A stretch of 35,490 bases of DNA from a virus: the IMG/VR virus record IMGVR_UViG_3300042542_004431, positions 1 to 35,490 of that record; one strand, 5' to 3'. A program made the translations under genes and the position numbers. This document shows, piece by piece, positions 6,439 to 15,137 of this stretch (position 1 is the first letter of the stretch; every line of letters begins with the position of its first letter). The notes under the pieces are model-generated. The model ran no database searches, had not been told where the DNA came from, and was given only the letters and a program-made list of their open reading frames with translations.

Positions 6439-7824
6439 ATGGCTCCATTAGTACAAGTAGATGATCAAACAGAAAAACGCATAGGTCTCGTTTACAATAG
6501 TGAAAGTGGACTTTATCAAGCTCTTGATTTTAGCAAAATAGATAATATAGAAGGAATTTTAAATAGTGGCATTAATGTTAATGTAAGTAATTTTTCAGCA
6601 CAATCTGCTCAAATAGATGCATTTGGTCGCCAAAGAATATCAAATCCATTTACTCTTGCAGATTATTCTCACGTTTACGGAGAAGAAACAGAATTATTAA
6701 CTAAAACTAGTGGCATAAATTCTAATATAACATTTAATATCAATCAAGCAAAAGGCGTACTACAAGTTGGAACTGGAGCTAATGATTTTACAATTCACCA
6801 AAGCAGAATGTATCATCACTACATGCCAGGAAAAAGTCAATTGACTTTTCAAAGTTTTAATTTTACAGGATATAGAGCTGGCACAAATAAAAGAATTGGT
6901 CTTTTTGATGATTATAATGGTATATTTTTTGAACAAAGTGGAGATGGCACTTTATCTTTTGTTTTAAGAAATAATGTTTCTGGCACTGTATATGATCAAA
7001 GAATTACTCAAAATAATTGGAATATTGATAAATGTAATGGAAGTGGAGCTTCTCAATTTAATATAGATATAACAAAAACACAATTATTTACTGCAGATTT
7101 TCAATGGTTAGGGGTAGGAAGACTACGAGCTGGTTTTGTACATGATGGTGAATCAGTAATCGCTCATGAATTTTATAATAGCAATAATAAACCAACCGTT
7201 TATTGGAGTGACCCAAATCTTCCAGTTAGATGTGAAATTAGAAATTACGCTGTAGCAGTTGGAACAGATACTATGGATCAAATTTGCGCTACAGTAATGA
7301 GTGAAGGTGGATACAGTGAAGCAGGAGTAGATTTTGCAGCAAGAAATCTTACAGCAAGATCAGTAGTCACAACTGGCCAACTTCCACTAATCGCAATAGC
7401 ACTAAAGACTGGGTATTATGGCAAACCAAACCGAAGCGTCGTTAGACCAAATATGGCTAATATTTTTACTTTAACAGACGCAATAACTTATGAACTTTGG
7501 AGAATTCCAAGTACTGGACAGATAAATGGCGGAACTTGGGTAAGTGCAAACGATGAAAGCGTTGTTCAATATAATATTAGTGCAACAAGTGTTAATTTAA
7601 GTAGTGGTATGTTAATAGATGCTGGATATTGTATCGCTGGAGGCCAAGGAGCAGGAAAATTTAGTTCTCAATCTCAAATACAAACTCTATCAAGCGCAAA
7701 AAGAGGTTATATTAGTCAAAATATTGATAGCACAAATAGTAATGTTTTTGTTATAGTTGTATCTGGAATTGGAACTAATTCAAGTAATACTTTCGCAAGC
7801 TTACAATGGCGAGAAACTAGATAA
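6439..7824 (+). CDS. Probable virion protein (AFGRQRIS type)
   Basis: A 461-residue protein. After a variable N-terminal 60 residues comes QIDAFGRQRISNPFTLADYS, a signature I know from a family of phage structural proteins, probably tail- or fibre-associated. The body is strand-rich with many Gly, Asn, Thr and aromatic residues and no signal peptide. Near the end VFVIVVSGIG and FASLQWRET form a typical closing strand set. It is preceded by GTGTAAC and followed by a small structural-type gene. A capsid or tail location cannot be decided from sequence. Confidence 0.72.
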   Translation: MAPLVQVDDQTEKRIGLVYNSESGLYQALDFSKIDNIEGILNSGINVNVSNFSAQSAQIDAFGRQRISNPFTLADYSHVYGEETELLTKTSGINSNITFNINQAKGVLQVGTGANDFTIHQSRMYHHYMPGKSQLTFQSFNFTGYRAGTNKRIGLFDDYNGIFFEQSGDGTLSFVLRNNVSGTVYDQRITQNNWNIDKCNGSGASQFNIDITKTQLFTADFQWLGVGRLRAGFVHDGESVIAHEFYNSNNKPTVYWSDPNLPVRCEIRNYAVAVGTDTMDQICATVMSEGGYSEAGVDFAARNLTARSVVTTGQLPLIAIALKTGYYGKPNRSVVRPNMANIFTLTDAITYELWRIPSTGQINGGTWVSANDESVVQYNISATSVNLSSGMLIDAGYCIAGGQGAGKFSSQSQIQTLSSAKRGYISQNIDSTNSNVFVIVVSGIGTNSSNTFASLQWRETR

Positions 7825-7851
7825 TTTTATCTCATCATTTTTATATTTAAT

Positions 7852-7858
7852 GTGTAAT
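7852..7858 (+). promoter_or_regulatory. GTGTAAT element
   Basis: Ends ten bases before the ATG at 7869, in a 44-base spacer that is otherwise only A/T-rich. Confidence 0.6.
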
Positions 7859-7868
7859 GTAAATTACT

Positions 7869-8153
7869 ATGACAGAATTATTTAGAGATTCAGGTTTTGA
7901 AAAAATAGCTCTAGTGAGTGGAAGAGCAACAGCTGGAACAGTTATTGAAGCCCCAGGAGCAGGAAAAAATGTTTTTCTATTAGGAATTTTATCTAGTGGA
8001 GCAACAATTTTAAAAGAAGGCGATAATAATGGAAACGTAATAATGTATGTTCCTGCTGGAAACTCAGATCTATCTGCAACTATTAAAGTACCAAATAATA
8101 GTGGAGTATACAGTAGTAACGGAAACGTTTCTATAATTCATTACGTAAATTAA
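7869..8153 (+). CDS. Small probable virion protein
   Basis: A 94-residue, strand-rich protein with no Cys, membrane segment or signal. GTVIEAPGAGKNVFLLGI followed by short alternating hydrophobic stretches looks like a single beta-sandwich domain, of the kind seen in small accessory or decoration proteins of phage heads and tails. Placement behind the larger structural gene supports a virion role. I do not recognise a named family. It has its own GTGTAAT element. Confidence 0.6.
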   Translation: MTELFRDSGFEKIALVSGRATAGTVIEAPGAGKNVFLLGILSSGATILKEGDNNGNVIMYVPAGNSDLSATIKVPNNSGVYSSNGNVSIIHYVN

Positions 8154-8180
8154 TATTTAGAATATACTCTTTATTTAGCA

Positions 8181-8186
8181 TATAAT
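8181..8186 (+). promoter_or_regulatory. TATAAT -10 box before the sigma-like operon
   Basis: TATAAT ends five bases before the ATG at 8192. The best -35 at 17 bases, TAGAAT (8158-8163), is weak. The GTGTAAT element is absent here, unlike before most neighbours. Confidence 0.45.
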
Positions 8187-8191
8187 AATAT

Positions 8192-8653
8192 ATGTTAAAA
8201 ATTTATTGTTCTGAATGTGGTTCGCCAACTGAATATTCCTTAAATAAACCTAAATTTTGCACAAATTGTGGAAATTCATTTTTAGGTACTAAAAAAGAAG
8301 AAAAAGTAGCTTTGCCAGTACAAATGCAAAAGCCAACTATAACTAAAGCTAAAAGACCAAATATCGAACCAGAAGATTACGAGGATGATGACAGTGAAAT
8401 TACAGAAGTAAATGAAGTACCAGATATTAATAATTTAGATTTTGATGTTGACATTAATCAAAATAAAGGAGAAAAAATTGGTAGTATAATTGGTTCTTCA
8501 GATAAAAACGATTTAAGAAAATACAGATCTTCAGAAAAAGTAGATACTAAAAAAGTATTAGAGGATTTCGCAAAAGAAGGTGGAGCAATTCGTCCAGCTT
8601 CAAGAACATCAACAAATTCAGCCAAACGTCGTAGAGGACGAAGCAATGGCTAA
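8192..8653 (+). CDS. Zinc-ribbon protein
   Basis: A 153-residue protein that opens with a zinc ribbon: CSEC at 6-9 and CTNC at 23-26, each followed by Gly. The rest is low-complexity: an acidic middle (EPEDYEDDDSEITEV) and a basic end (SAKRRRGRSNG). Such a layout suits an adaptor that binds a nucleic acid or polymerase and a partner protein. It overlaps the sigma-like gene by eight bases and shares its transcript, so a joint role in late transcription is a fair guess. Phage-encoded late-transcription co-factors, such as T4 gp33, are also small and acidic, but no homology is claimed. Confidence 0.75.
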   Translation: MLKIYCSECGSPTEYSLNKPKFCTNCGNSFLGTKKEEKVALPVQMQKPTITKAKRPNIEPEDYEDDDSEITEVNEVPDINNLDFDVDINQNKGEKIGSIIGSSDKNDLRKYRSSEKVDTKKVLEDFAKEGGAIRPASRTSTNSAKRRRGRSNG

Positions 8654-9326
8654 AAAACCCAAGTTTGAAAATTGTATAGATAACATAAATACAGAAATCC
8701 TTAAAAGAAAAAATAAGTGGAACTTAACAGCAATTGCTTGGATGGATTTTAGTGATGTTTCTCAAATTTTAAGATTTCATATTTATAAAAAGTGGCATCT
8801 TTACGATTCCTCTAAACCTCTTGCTCCTTGGGTAAATCGAATTATAAGTAATCAAATTAAAAATCTTATTCGTAATAATTATAGCAATTATACAAGACCT
8901 TGTTTAAAATGTTCTGCTGCAGAAAGTGATGATGGTTGTGGGATTTATAGCAAACAATGTTCAGCTTGCCCATTATATGCAAATTGGGAAAAGAATAAGA
9001 AAAGCGCACATGATACCAAACTAACAGTAAGCTTAGAAAATCATACTCAAGAAATAAATGATATGAAAAATGAAAATTTCAATCTTGAGGCCACAGCACA
9101 AAATGTACATAATAAAATGTTTAAAATACTGAAGCCAATTGAATGGAAAATTTATCAATACTTATATATAGATGGCAAAGATGATGAACAAGTTGCTAAA
9201 TTAATGGGATATAGAACAACAGAAAAGAATCGCATGGCAGGATACAAGCAAATTAAAAATCTAAAAAAATCAATTATTATTAAAGTCAAGAAGCACTTGT
9301 ATAATGGAGATATTGATATTATATGA
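8646..9326 (+). CDS. Sigma-factor-like protein, probable late-gene specificity factor
   Basis: A 226-residue protein starting at ATG 8646 (GAGG nine bases upstream). Residues 37-78 read like sigma region 2: DVSQILRFHIYKKWHLYD, then SKPLAPWVNRIISNQIKNLI. A Cys cluster follows (C86, C89, C98, C105, C108), probably zinc-binding and absent from housekeeping sigmas. Residues 163-200 (LKPIEWKIYQYLYIDGKDDE, then VAKLMGY) fit a region 4-type helix-turn-helix. Related proteins in T4-like and other large phages, such as gp55, direct RNA polymerase to late promoters. It lies in a tight operon running to the large terminase. The open frame extends upstream to 8580, but overlap and ribosome site favour this start. 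The GTGTAAT elements are candidate targets. Confidence 0.8.
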   Translation: MAKKPKFENCIDNINTEILKRKNKWNLTAIAWMDFSDVSQILRFHIYKKWHLYDSSKPLAPWVNRIISNQIKNLIRNNYSNYTRPCLKCSAAESDDGCGIYSKQCSACPLYANWEKNKKSAHDTKLTVSLENHTQEINDMKNENFNLEATAQNVHNKMFKILKPIEWKIYQYLYIDGKDDEQVAKLMGYRTTEKNRMAGYKQIKNLKKSIIIKVKKHLYNGDIDII

Positions 9327-10417
9327 GCGAAGATATTTTCGTTCTCACAGACGAACAGCAATTAAAATTACTCACAGAATGGAACAATCGTCCAGATAAT
9401 CCTCCATCTTTAGCAGAGTTAGTTAAACTTGCTTTTGATAGAGATGATCTTGATGGTCGTAGTAAAGAAGGCAAAGCTGTAAAACAATTTCTTGCTTCTA
9501 GACATATTAAACCAAGAAAAAGTCATGAATACGAAGCTAAAGGTCTTATAGAATTAACAAACGAACAAAAAGAATATATTAGCAATAATTGTTTAACTAT
9601 GACTGGTTTAGAAATGGGTAAAATTTTATTTAAAAATGAAGCACTAACTAATTTATGCCAAGAGACTAGAAGCGTTTTGGAATATATGAAAATTATTCCA
9701 ACTAATATTAAATATAATAACACAGAAAATGAAGACGCAGCTTCTGGAGATTACAAGCCACCTCGTAGCGAAGAGAGAATGGTAGCAAAAATTAATAAAT
9801 ATGTTATGGATGGTATTGATAAAACTAAAATTACGCATGGTCAAAAAAGAGAAATTATAGCAGTAATTGGTTATATGAATACTCATAGATTTATTCATCA
9901 AATTAATCTTTATGATAACGAAAGTGATAGAGAACTTTTTGAAAGTAGCTTTATAAGATACACATACAATAAAGCAGACTTAACTCAAGAAGAAGTTGAT
10001 CAATATATTGTTCTTTGCACAGAAGTATTGATATCTTCTAATATTCAACAAACAATTAGTGTTCTTCAAAATCAAATTGATATTGCAATTCAAGAAGATG
10101 GCAAGATTCCAATGGCGATAGTTGAGGCAAGCAATACCGCAAGAAAAGAATACAACGATTGCGTTAATCGTCAACAAAAATTAAACAATGATCTTAAAGT
10201 AAAAAGAAGCGAAAGATTAAGCAAACAAGTAAAAGAAACAGCATCGATTATTAACCTTGTACAAATGTGGAAAGAAGAAGAAAGTCGCGCTAAATTAATT
10301 AAAATGGCAGAGATGAGAAAGAAAACCGTAGAAAAAGAAATAGATAGATTATCGTCTATGGACGAAATCAAATGCAAAATATTAGGAATATCTAAAGACG
10401 AAATATTAAATGGTTAA
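9323..10417 (+). CDS. Possible terminase small subunit
   Basis: A 364-residue, mainly helical protein. The first 70 residues include PSLAELVKLAFDRDDLDGRS and LASRHIKPRKS, which could form a DNA-binding helix-turn-helix. A long charged helical region (about 270-350) suggests oligomerisation through coiled coils. No enzyme motif is visible. It starts at ATGA over the previous stop. Its place just ahead of the nuclease and large terminase fits a small terminase subunit, and size and helical make-up do not contradict this, but there is no sequence signature. A different DNA-binding packaging factor is the main alternative. Confidence 0.5.
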   Translation: MSEDIFVLTDEQQLKLLTEWNNRPDNPPSLAELVKLAFDRDDLDGRSKEGKAVKQFLASRHIKPRKSHEYEAKGLIELTNEQKEYISNNCLTMTGLEMGKILFKNEALTNLCQETRSVLEYMKIIPTNIKYNNTENEDAASGDYKPPRSEERMVAKINKYVMDGIDKTKITHGQKREIIAVIGYMNTHRFIHQINLYDNESDRELFESSFIRYTYNKADLTQEEVDQYIVLCTEVLISSNIQQTISVLQNQIDIAIQEDGKIPMAIVEASNTARKEYNDCVNRQQKLNNDLKVKRSERLSKQVKETASIINLVQMWKEEESRAKLIKMAEMRKKTVEKEIDRLSSMDEIKCKILGISKDEILNG

Positions 10418-11357
10418 TCTTATGTCAGTTATTTGTAAAGTAGATGGTAAAGAATTTAAAGATGAAAAAAGCTTGCATCTTGCACTTAGAGGTTATGGTT
10501 TAAACAAAGAAAAATACTATCATACTTATTATCCTAAAAAAGATCTTCTTACTGGCGATACTATTAATTTTAAGACCAAAGAACAATATTTCAATAGCGA
10601 CTTTAATGATAAGAATAATATGAAGAAATGGCTCAAAGAACAGCCACTAGAAAAAGCTCAAGAATATACCAAACAATTACTAGCCAAAAGAAAAGAAGAT
10701 AAAAAATTAACATATAGTCCTTGTCAAGTAGAGCTAAGAACTATTATGGCGCCATCTATTATCTCTTATAATAAATTATTTAATGATTATTATGATGTTT
10801 GCTCTAGCGTAGGCTTAGAAAACAAGTTTATACATCCGAACAATATCATTCACCAATTTAAAAATAAATTAAATTCAAAAGACACAATTTATGTTGATAC
10901 AAGAGAACAGAATTGGCTTAAATTCAATATACCTTTTGAAATAAAGACCCTACCATATGGAGATTATACCTGCTCTAATGATAACTGTAGTTGCTTTATA
11001 GAAAGAAAAAGTCTTAGTGATTTTATTAGTACTCTAAGCGTTGGTAATCTTGAAAGATTTAAAAACGAGATAACTAGAGCAAAAAAAGATAACGCTTATC
11101 TTATTGTTATAGTAGAAGAAAAGCTTTCTAATGCATTAAGTTTCCAATATCTTCCTCATATTAGCAAAAAGATTAAAGCAACTCCAGAATTTATATTTCA
11201 TAATGTTAGACAATTACTTCAGGAATTTGATAATCTACAATTTGTTTTTGTAGATGGCAGAGAAGAGATGAAAAGAACTATAGAATCTATTTTAGCTAGT
11301 AAATGTTTTTATAAAAAAGTAGATTTACAATTAGCTTATGATATGAAACTTTTATGA
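10410..11357 (+). CDS. ERCC4-type nuclease
   Basis: A 315-residue protein with an ERCC4/Mus81-type nuclease core in its second half: YVDTREQ (161-167), GDY (184-186) and IERKSLSDF (197-205), matching the GDx(n)ERKx3D active site. These enzymes cut branched or flap DNA. The N-terminal 150 residues are unassigned and may bind DNA. The XPF-type helicase and tandem HhH domains are missing, as in small phage versions. The ATG at 10410 overlaps the previous stop by eight bases; ATG 10422 (MSVICKVDG) is an alternative four bases after that stop. Wedged between the terminase genes, it may resolve branched concatemers before packaging. Confidence 0.85.
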   Translation: MVNLMSVICKVDGKEFKDEKSLHLALRGYGLNKEKYYHTYYPKKDLLTGDTINFKTKEQYFNSDFNDKNNMKKWLKEQPLEKAQEYTKQLLAKRKEDKKLTYSPCQVELRTIMAPSIISYNKLFNDYYDVCSSVGLENKFIHPNNIIHQFKNKLNSKDTIYVDTREQNWLKFNIPFEIKTLPYGDYTCSNDNCSCFIERKSLSDFISTLSVGNLERFKNEITRAKKDNAYLIVIVEEKLSNALSFQYLPHISKKIKATPEFIFHNVRQLLQEFDNLQFVFVDGREEMKRTIESILASKCFYKKVDLQLAYDMKLL

Positions 11358-13201
11358 TATATTGTCCAGATAAATATTTAAGAGAAGTCAAAGATGTTAA
11401 TGCTGAATTATCTCAGCTTAAAGGATTTCTTAATGATAAAGAAGCTAAAATCTCTTTAGCTAAATTTCTTAGAGCTAATATTGGATTTACAACAGAACTT
11501 ATTAGTGGAGTTAAGTTAGCTCCATATCAAGAGCTGCATCTTAAAGCTTTAATGAATAGAAATTTTAACATGTGCGTGTTTGGCCGTGGTTGCGGTAAGT
11601 CATTTATGGCAGCAGTATTTTGTTTTCTTCAATGTGTATTTGAACCTAATACTAAAATCTTAATTGCTGGTCCAACATTTAGAACTGCGCGTTTTATTTT
11701 TAATAACTTAGAAAAAATTGTAGACAGCAAAGGCGCAGAACTACTTGCTCAATGTTTTGGTGCTAAAGCTAAAAGAAACGATCAATTTGAATGGCAAATT
11801 AATGGTGGAAGCATCGTTGCTATTCCTCTTAATGGTGAAAAGATTCGAGGATTTCGAGCAAACATTCTAGTCCTTGACGAGTTTCTTTTGCTTCCAGAAG
11901 AAATTATTAAAAATGTATTGATGCCATTCTTGGTTGCTCCACAAAATATGAAAGAGCGTATGGAAATTAGAGAATTAGAGGATAAACTTATAGCAGACGG
12001 CTTAATGAAAGAAGATGAGAGAATGGTTTTTGAAAATACTAGTAAAATGATTGCACTTTCATCTGCAAGTTATACTTTTGAAAATCTTTATAAGACTTAT
12101 AAAGAATGGTCTGAAAAAATTGAATCAAAAGAAAAACAAGAAGCCACATATTTTGTAAGTCAAATGAGTTACGAAGCTCTTCCAGAAGAAATGATTGATA
12201 AAACAATTATCGAAGAAGCTCAAGCTGGTGGATTTAGTCATAGTAGTTTTATGAGAGAATATTGCGCTCGATTTACAGATGGCAGTGATAGTTATTTTAA
12301 TGCAAAGAAAATGGAAGATTGTACTTTACCATTAGGAGAAGCTCCTCATACTTTATTAAGAGGAGATCCAAAGAAAAAATATATTCTTGGCATCGATCCT
12401 AATATGAGTGATAGTCCAAATGCGGATTATTTTGCTATGGCTATTTTAGAAGTAGATGACGAAACAGGACAAGGCACATTAGTTCATACTTATGCTGGTT
12501 TAGGTAATTTAAAAAATCACGTTGCATATTTATATTATATATTAAGTAATTTTAATATCATTTTAATGATTATAGATAATGCAGGAGCAGATGTTTTCTT
12601 GTCAGCTTGTAATCAATCAGAATTATTTAAAAAAGATAAACTTGAAATTAAAACATTTGATTTTGATAGTGATTTAGAAGGCGTTGATTATGATCTTATG
12701 GTAAAGAATGCTAGAAAAAAATATAATATAGAAGATAAAAAAATAGCTTTTAACCAAGTATTTACAAGTTCATTTATTCGTAAAGCTAACGAACATTTAC
12801 AAGCTTGTATTGATTATAAGAAAATATGGTTTGCTAGTAAAACTGGAGCATATGAATCTTTCTTTAATACAGTATTAAATCAAGGAGCAGCAAATCTAGA
12901 TTTAATTAGAGGCGAAGATAAAAAAGATTGGACTACATTAGATTTTATTGAAAATCAAGATGATTATATATATCAGACTAAAAAACAATGTGCTCTAGTT
13001 GAACACTCTAGTACTAGCCGTGGTACTCAAAGCTTTGATTTACCACAACACCTTAAAAGAAGCTCTTCTGCCAATAAAGCTAGAAAAGATAATTATTCAG
13101 CACTTATGTTAGCAAATTGGGCCTTAAAATGCTATAATGATATGATGAAAGAACCAGAAACTGTCGAAAGTCCAACTTTTTCGCCTATAATGATTAAATA
13201 A
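11354..13201 (+). CDS. Terminase large subunit
   Basis: A 615-residue DNA packaging motor. The ATPase half shows GRGCGKS (77-83, Walker A) and ILVLDE (171-176, Walker B plus catalytic Glu). The RNase H-like nuclease half shows GIDPN (346-350) and IIDNAGAD (406-413), giving the acidic metal ligands. The length is normal for a terminase of large tailed phages. It acts at the portal vertex to translocate and cut concatemeric DNA. It is the last gene of the five-gene operon, starting at ATGA over the nuclease stop. The cut type (headful or cohesive end) cannot be told from the sequence. Confidence 0.95.
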   Translation: MIYCPDKYLREVKDVNAELSQLKGFLNDKEAKISLAKFLRANIGFTTELISGVKLAPYQELHLKALMNRNFNMCVFGRGCGKSFMAAVFCFLQCVFEPNTKILIAGPTFRTARFIFNNLEKIVDSKGAELLAQCFGAKAKRNDQFEWQINGGSIVAIPLNGEKIRGFRANILVLDEFLLLPEEIIKNVLMPFLVAPQNMKERMEIRELEDKLIADGLMKEDERMVFENTSKMIALSSASYTFENLYKTYKEWSEKIESKEKQEATYFVSQMSYEALPEEMIDKTIIEEAQAGGFSHSSFMREYCARFTDGSDSYFNAKKMEDCTLPLGEAPHTLLRGDPKKKYILGIDPNMSDSPNADYFAMAILEVDDETGQGTLVHTYAGLGNLKNHVAYLYYILSNFNIILMIIDNAGADVFLSACNQSELFKKDKLEIKTFDFDSDLEGVDYDLMVKNARKKYNIEDKKIAFNQVFTSSFIRKANEHLQACIDYKKIWFASKTGAYESFFNTVLNQGAANLDLIRGEDKKDWTTLDFIENQDDYIYQTKKQCALVEHSSTSRGTQSFDLPQHLKRSSSANKARKDNYSALMLANWALKCYNDMMKEPETVESPTFSPIMIK

Positions 13202-13203
13202 AG

Positions 13204-13210
13204 GTGTAAT
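13204..13210 (+). promoter_or_regulatory. GTGTAAT element
   Basis: Ends 12 bases before the portal ATG at 13223, directly after the terminase stop. Confidence 0.6.
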
Positions 13211-13222
13211 AATCCACGTAAA

Positions 13223-15136
13223 ATGGCCAAAAAAATTAAAAAACAAGAAAAAACAGCTAAAGCAGCTGATGTTCAACCTTATATGGTATCTGAATCTTCT
13301 TATAAAGAAAGTAAGGCTTCTACTAGCTCAGGGTCTAATGGAGTTAGGAGAAATGCTGCTAGTACAATTATAAGAACAGATAGATATAAGAATATTGATG
13401 ATGGTATTATCCCATTCAGATATTCTACTGGCATTAAAAATGATTCTAATTTAAATATTAGAGACGCAGTTATTCTTTGCCAAAAAGCATATTATAATTT
13501 TGCTATTTTCAGAAACACAATCGACTTGATGACAGAGTTTTCTTGTAGTGATATTTACTTTACTGGTGGCAGCTCCAAATCTAGAACATTTTTTGAATCA
13601 TTATTTAGAAAAATAAACATTAATGATCTTCAAGATAAATTTTTTCGTGAATATTATCGTAGTGGCAATGTATTCATTTATAGATTTGATACTAAAATTT
13701 CAGAAGAAGATGTATCTAAAATTACTCAAACATTTGGATTAGCAACCACTAAAGCTGCAGTTAATTTACCATCTAAATATATTATACTTAACCCAGCAGA
13801 TATTCAAATCGCTGGAACAATTAATTTTTCTCAAAGAAAATATTACAAACTACTAAGTGATTACGAACTTGAAAGATTAAAGTCTCCAAAAACTGATGAA
13901 GATAAAGAAGTTTTACAAAGTCTTCCACCAGAGACAAGAAAACTTATTCAACAAAAGACTATTGGAATTTTAACTTTGCCACTTGATGCAGATCGAATTG
14001 CAGCAGTATTTTATAAAAAACAAGATTACGAGCCATTTTCAGTTCCAATGGGATTTCCAGTTTTAGAAGATATCAATTGGAAAGCTGAAATGAAAAAAAT
14101 GGACATGGCAGTAGCTAGAACTATGCAACAAGCTATTCTCCTTGTGACAATGGGAACAGATCCAGAAAAAGGAGGAGTCAATCAAAAAAATCTTGAATCA
14201 ATGCAACAACTTTTTGCAAATCAAAGCGTGGGTAGAGTTTTAATTGCTGATTATACAACCAAAGCTGAATTTGTAATTCCTAATATTGGAAATTTAATAG
14301 GACCAGAAAAATATCAAGTTGTAGATAGAGATATTCAAATTGGTTTAAATAATATTCTTATTGGTGATGAAAAATTTGCTAATACAAGTATTAAAGTGCA
14401 AGTATTTATTGAAAGATTAAAACAAGCTCGTCAAGCATTTATTAATGAATTTTTAGTACCAGAAATTCGTAGAATGAGTAAAGAACTTGGATTTAAAAAT
14501 TATCCAATGCCAAATTTTGAAGATATTGATCTTAAAGATGATATTCAATATTCTAGGGTTTATACTCGTCTAGTTGAATTAGGTGTTCTTACTCCAGAAG
14601 AAGGCATTAGAGCAATTGAAACTGGTCGCCTTCCAAATGCAGAAGAGTCTACTGAAGCTCAACAAAAATTTAAAGATCTAAAAGATCAAGGATTTTATCA
14701 ACCACTTATTGGTGGTGCAAAACTTCCAGACAGCGCAGGAAGACCAGCTGGTTCTGGAACTCCACAATCAACTAAAAATGTTTCTCCAATTGGCCAAGGC
14801 AAACAATCTAAAGCTAACGAAGATAAGTTTAGCCTTTCTAAAGTAAAAGAAAATCTTGTTCTTGCTCAAAAACTAGAAGAAGAAGTATCGTCTGCTCTTC
14901 GTAAAAAACACAATCTTAAAAAATTAAGCTACAACCAAAAAGAAGTAGCAGAACAAATTAGTAAAATTATTATAGCAAATGAAACTCCAGAAAATTGGGT
15001 TTCTAAAATAGAAGATTATATTAAACAACCAGTTGATCAAAATCAAGAAGTTGTTGCTAGCGTAAATTCTATTGCTTATGATCATCAAGTTGATAGTTAT
15101 CTTGCAAGTATTCTTTATCATAGTAAGGTAAAATAA
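13223..15136 (+). CDS. Portal protein
   Basis: A 637-residue protein placed directly after the large terminase. It opens with a basic, low-complexity N-terminus, then RDAVILCQKAYYNFAIFRN, a portal-like wing start. The central part (YEPFSVPMGFPVLEDINWKA, then MKKMDMAVARTMQQAIL) matches the clip/stem region of portal proteins. The C-terminal 120 residues are polar and helical. Twelve copies would form the DNA channel of the capsid vertex and dock the terminase. A GTGTAAT element precedes it, and the fibre gene follows two bases after its stop. Confidence 0.88.
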   Translation: MAKKIKKQEKTAKAADVQPYMVSESSYKESKASTSSGSNGVRRNAASTIIRTDRYKNIDDGIIPFRYSTGIKNDSNLNIRDAVILCQKAYYNFAIFRNTIDLMTEFSCSDIYFTGGSSKSRTFFESLFRKININDLQDKFFREYYRSGNVFIYRFDTKISEEDVSKITQTFGLATTKAAVNLPSKYIILNPADIQIAGTINFSQRKYYKLLSDYELERLKSPKTDEDKEVLQSLPPETRKLIQQKTIGILTLPLDADRIAAVFYKKQDYEPFSVPMGFPVLEDINWKAEMKKMDMAVARTMQQAILLVTMGTDPEKGGVNQKNLESMQQLFANQSVGRVLIADYTTKAEFVIPNIGNLIGPEKYQVVDRDIQIGLNNILIGDEKFANTSIKVQVFIERLKQARQAFINEFLVPEIRRMSKELGFKNYPMPNFEDIDLKDDIQYSRVYTRLVELGVLTPEEGIRAIETGRLPNAEESTEAQQKFKDLKDQGFYQPLIGGAKLPDSAGRPAGSGTPQSTKNVSPIGQGKQSKANEDKFSLSKVKENLVLAQKLEEEVSSALRKKHNLKKLSYNQKEVAEQISKIIIANETPENWVSKIEDYIKQPVDQNQEVVASVNSIAYDHQVDSYLASILYHSKVK

Positions 15137-15137
15137 T

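Noticed and set aside
8580-8645. Longer sigma-like protein beginning at 8580
   Set aside because: The extra 22 residues lie over the basic tail of the zinc-ribbon gene and have no ribosome site; ATG 8646 has GAGG upstream and a short overlap.
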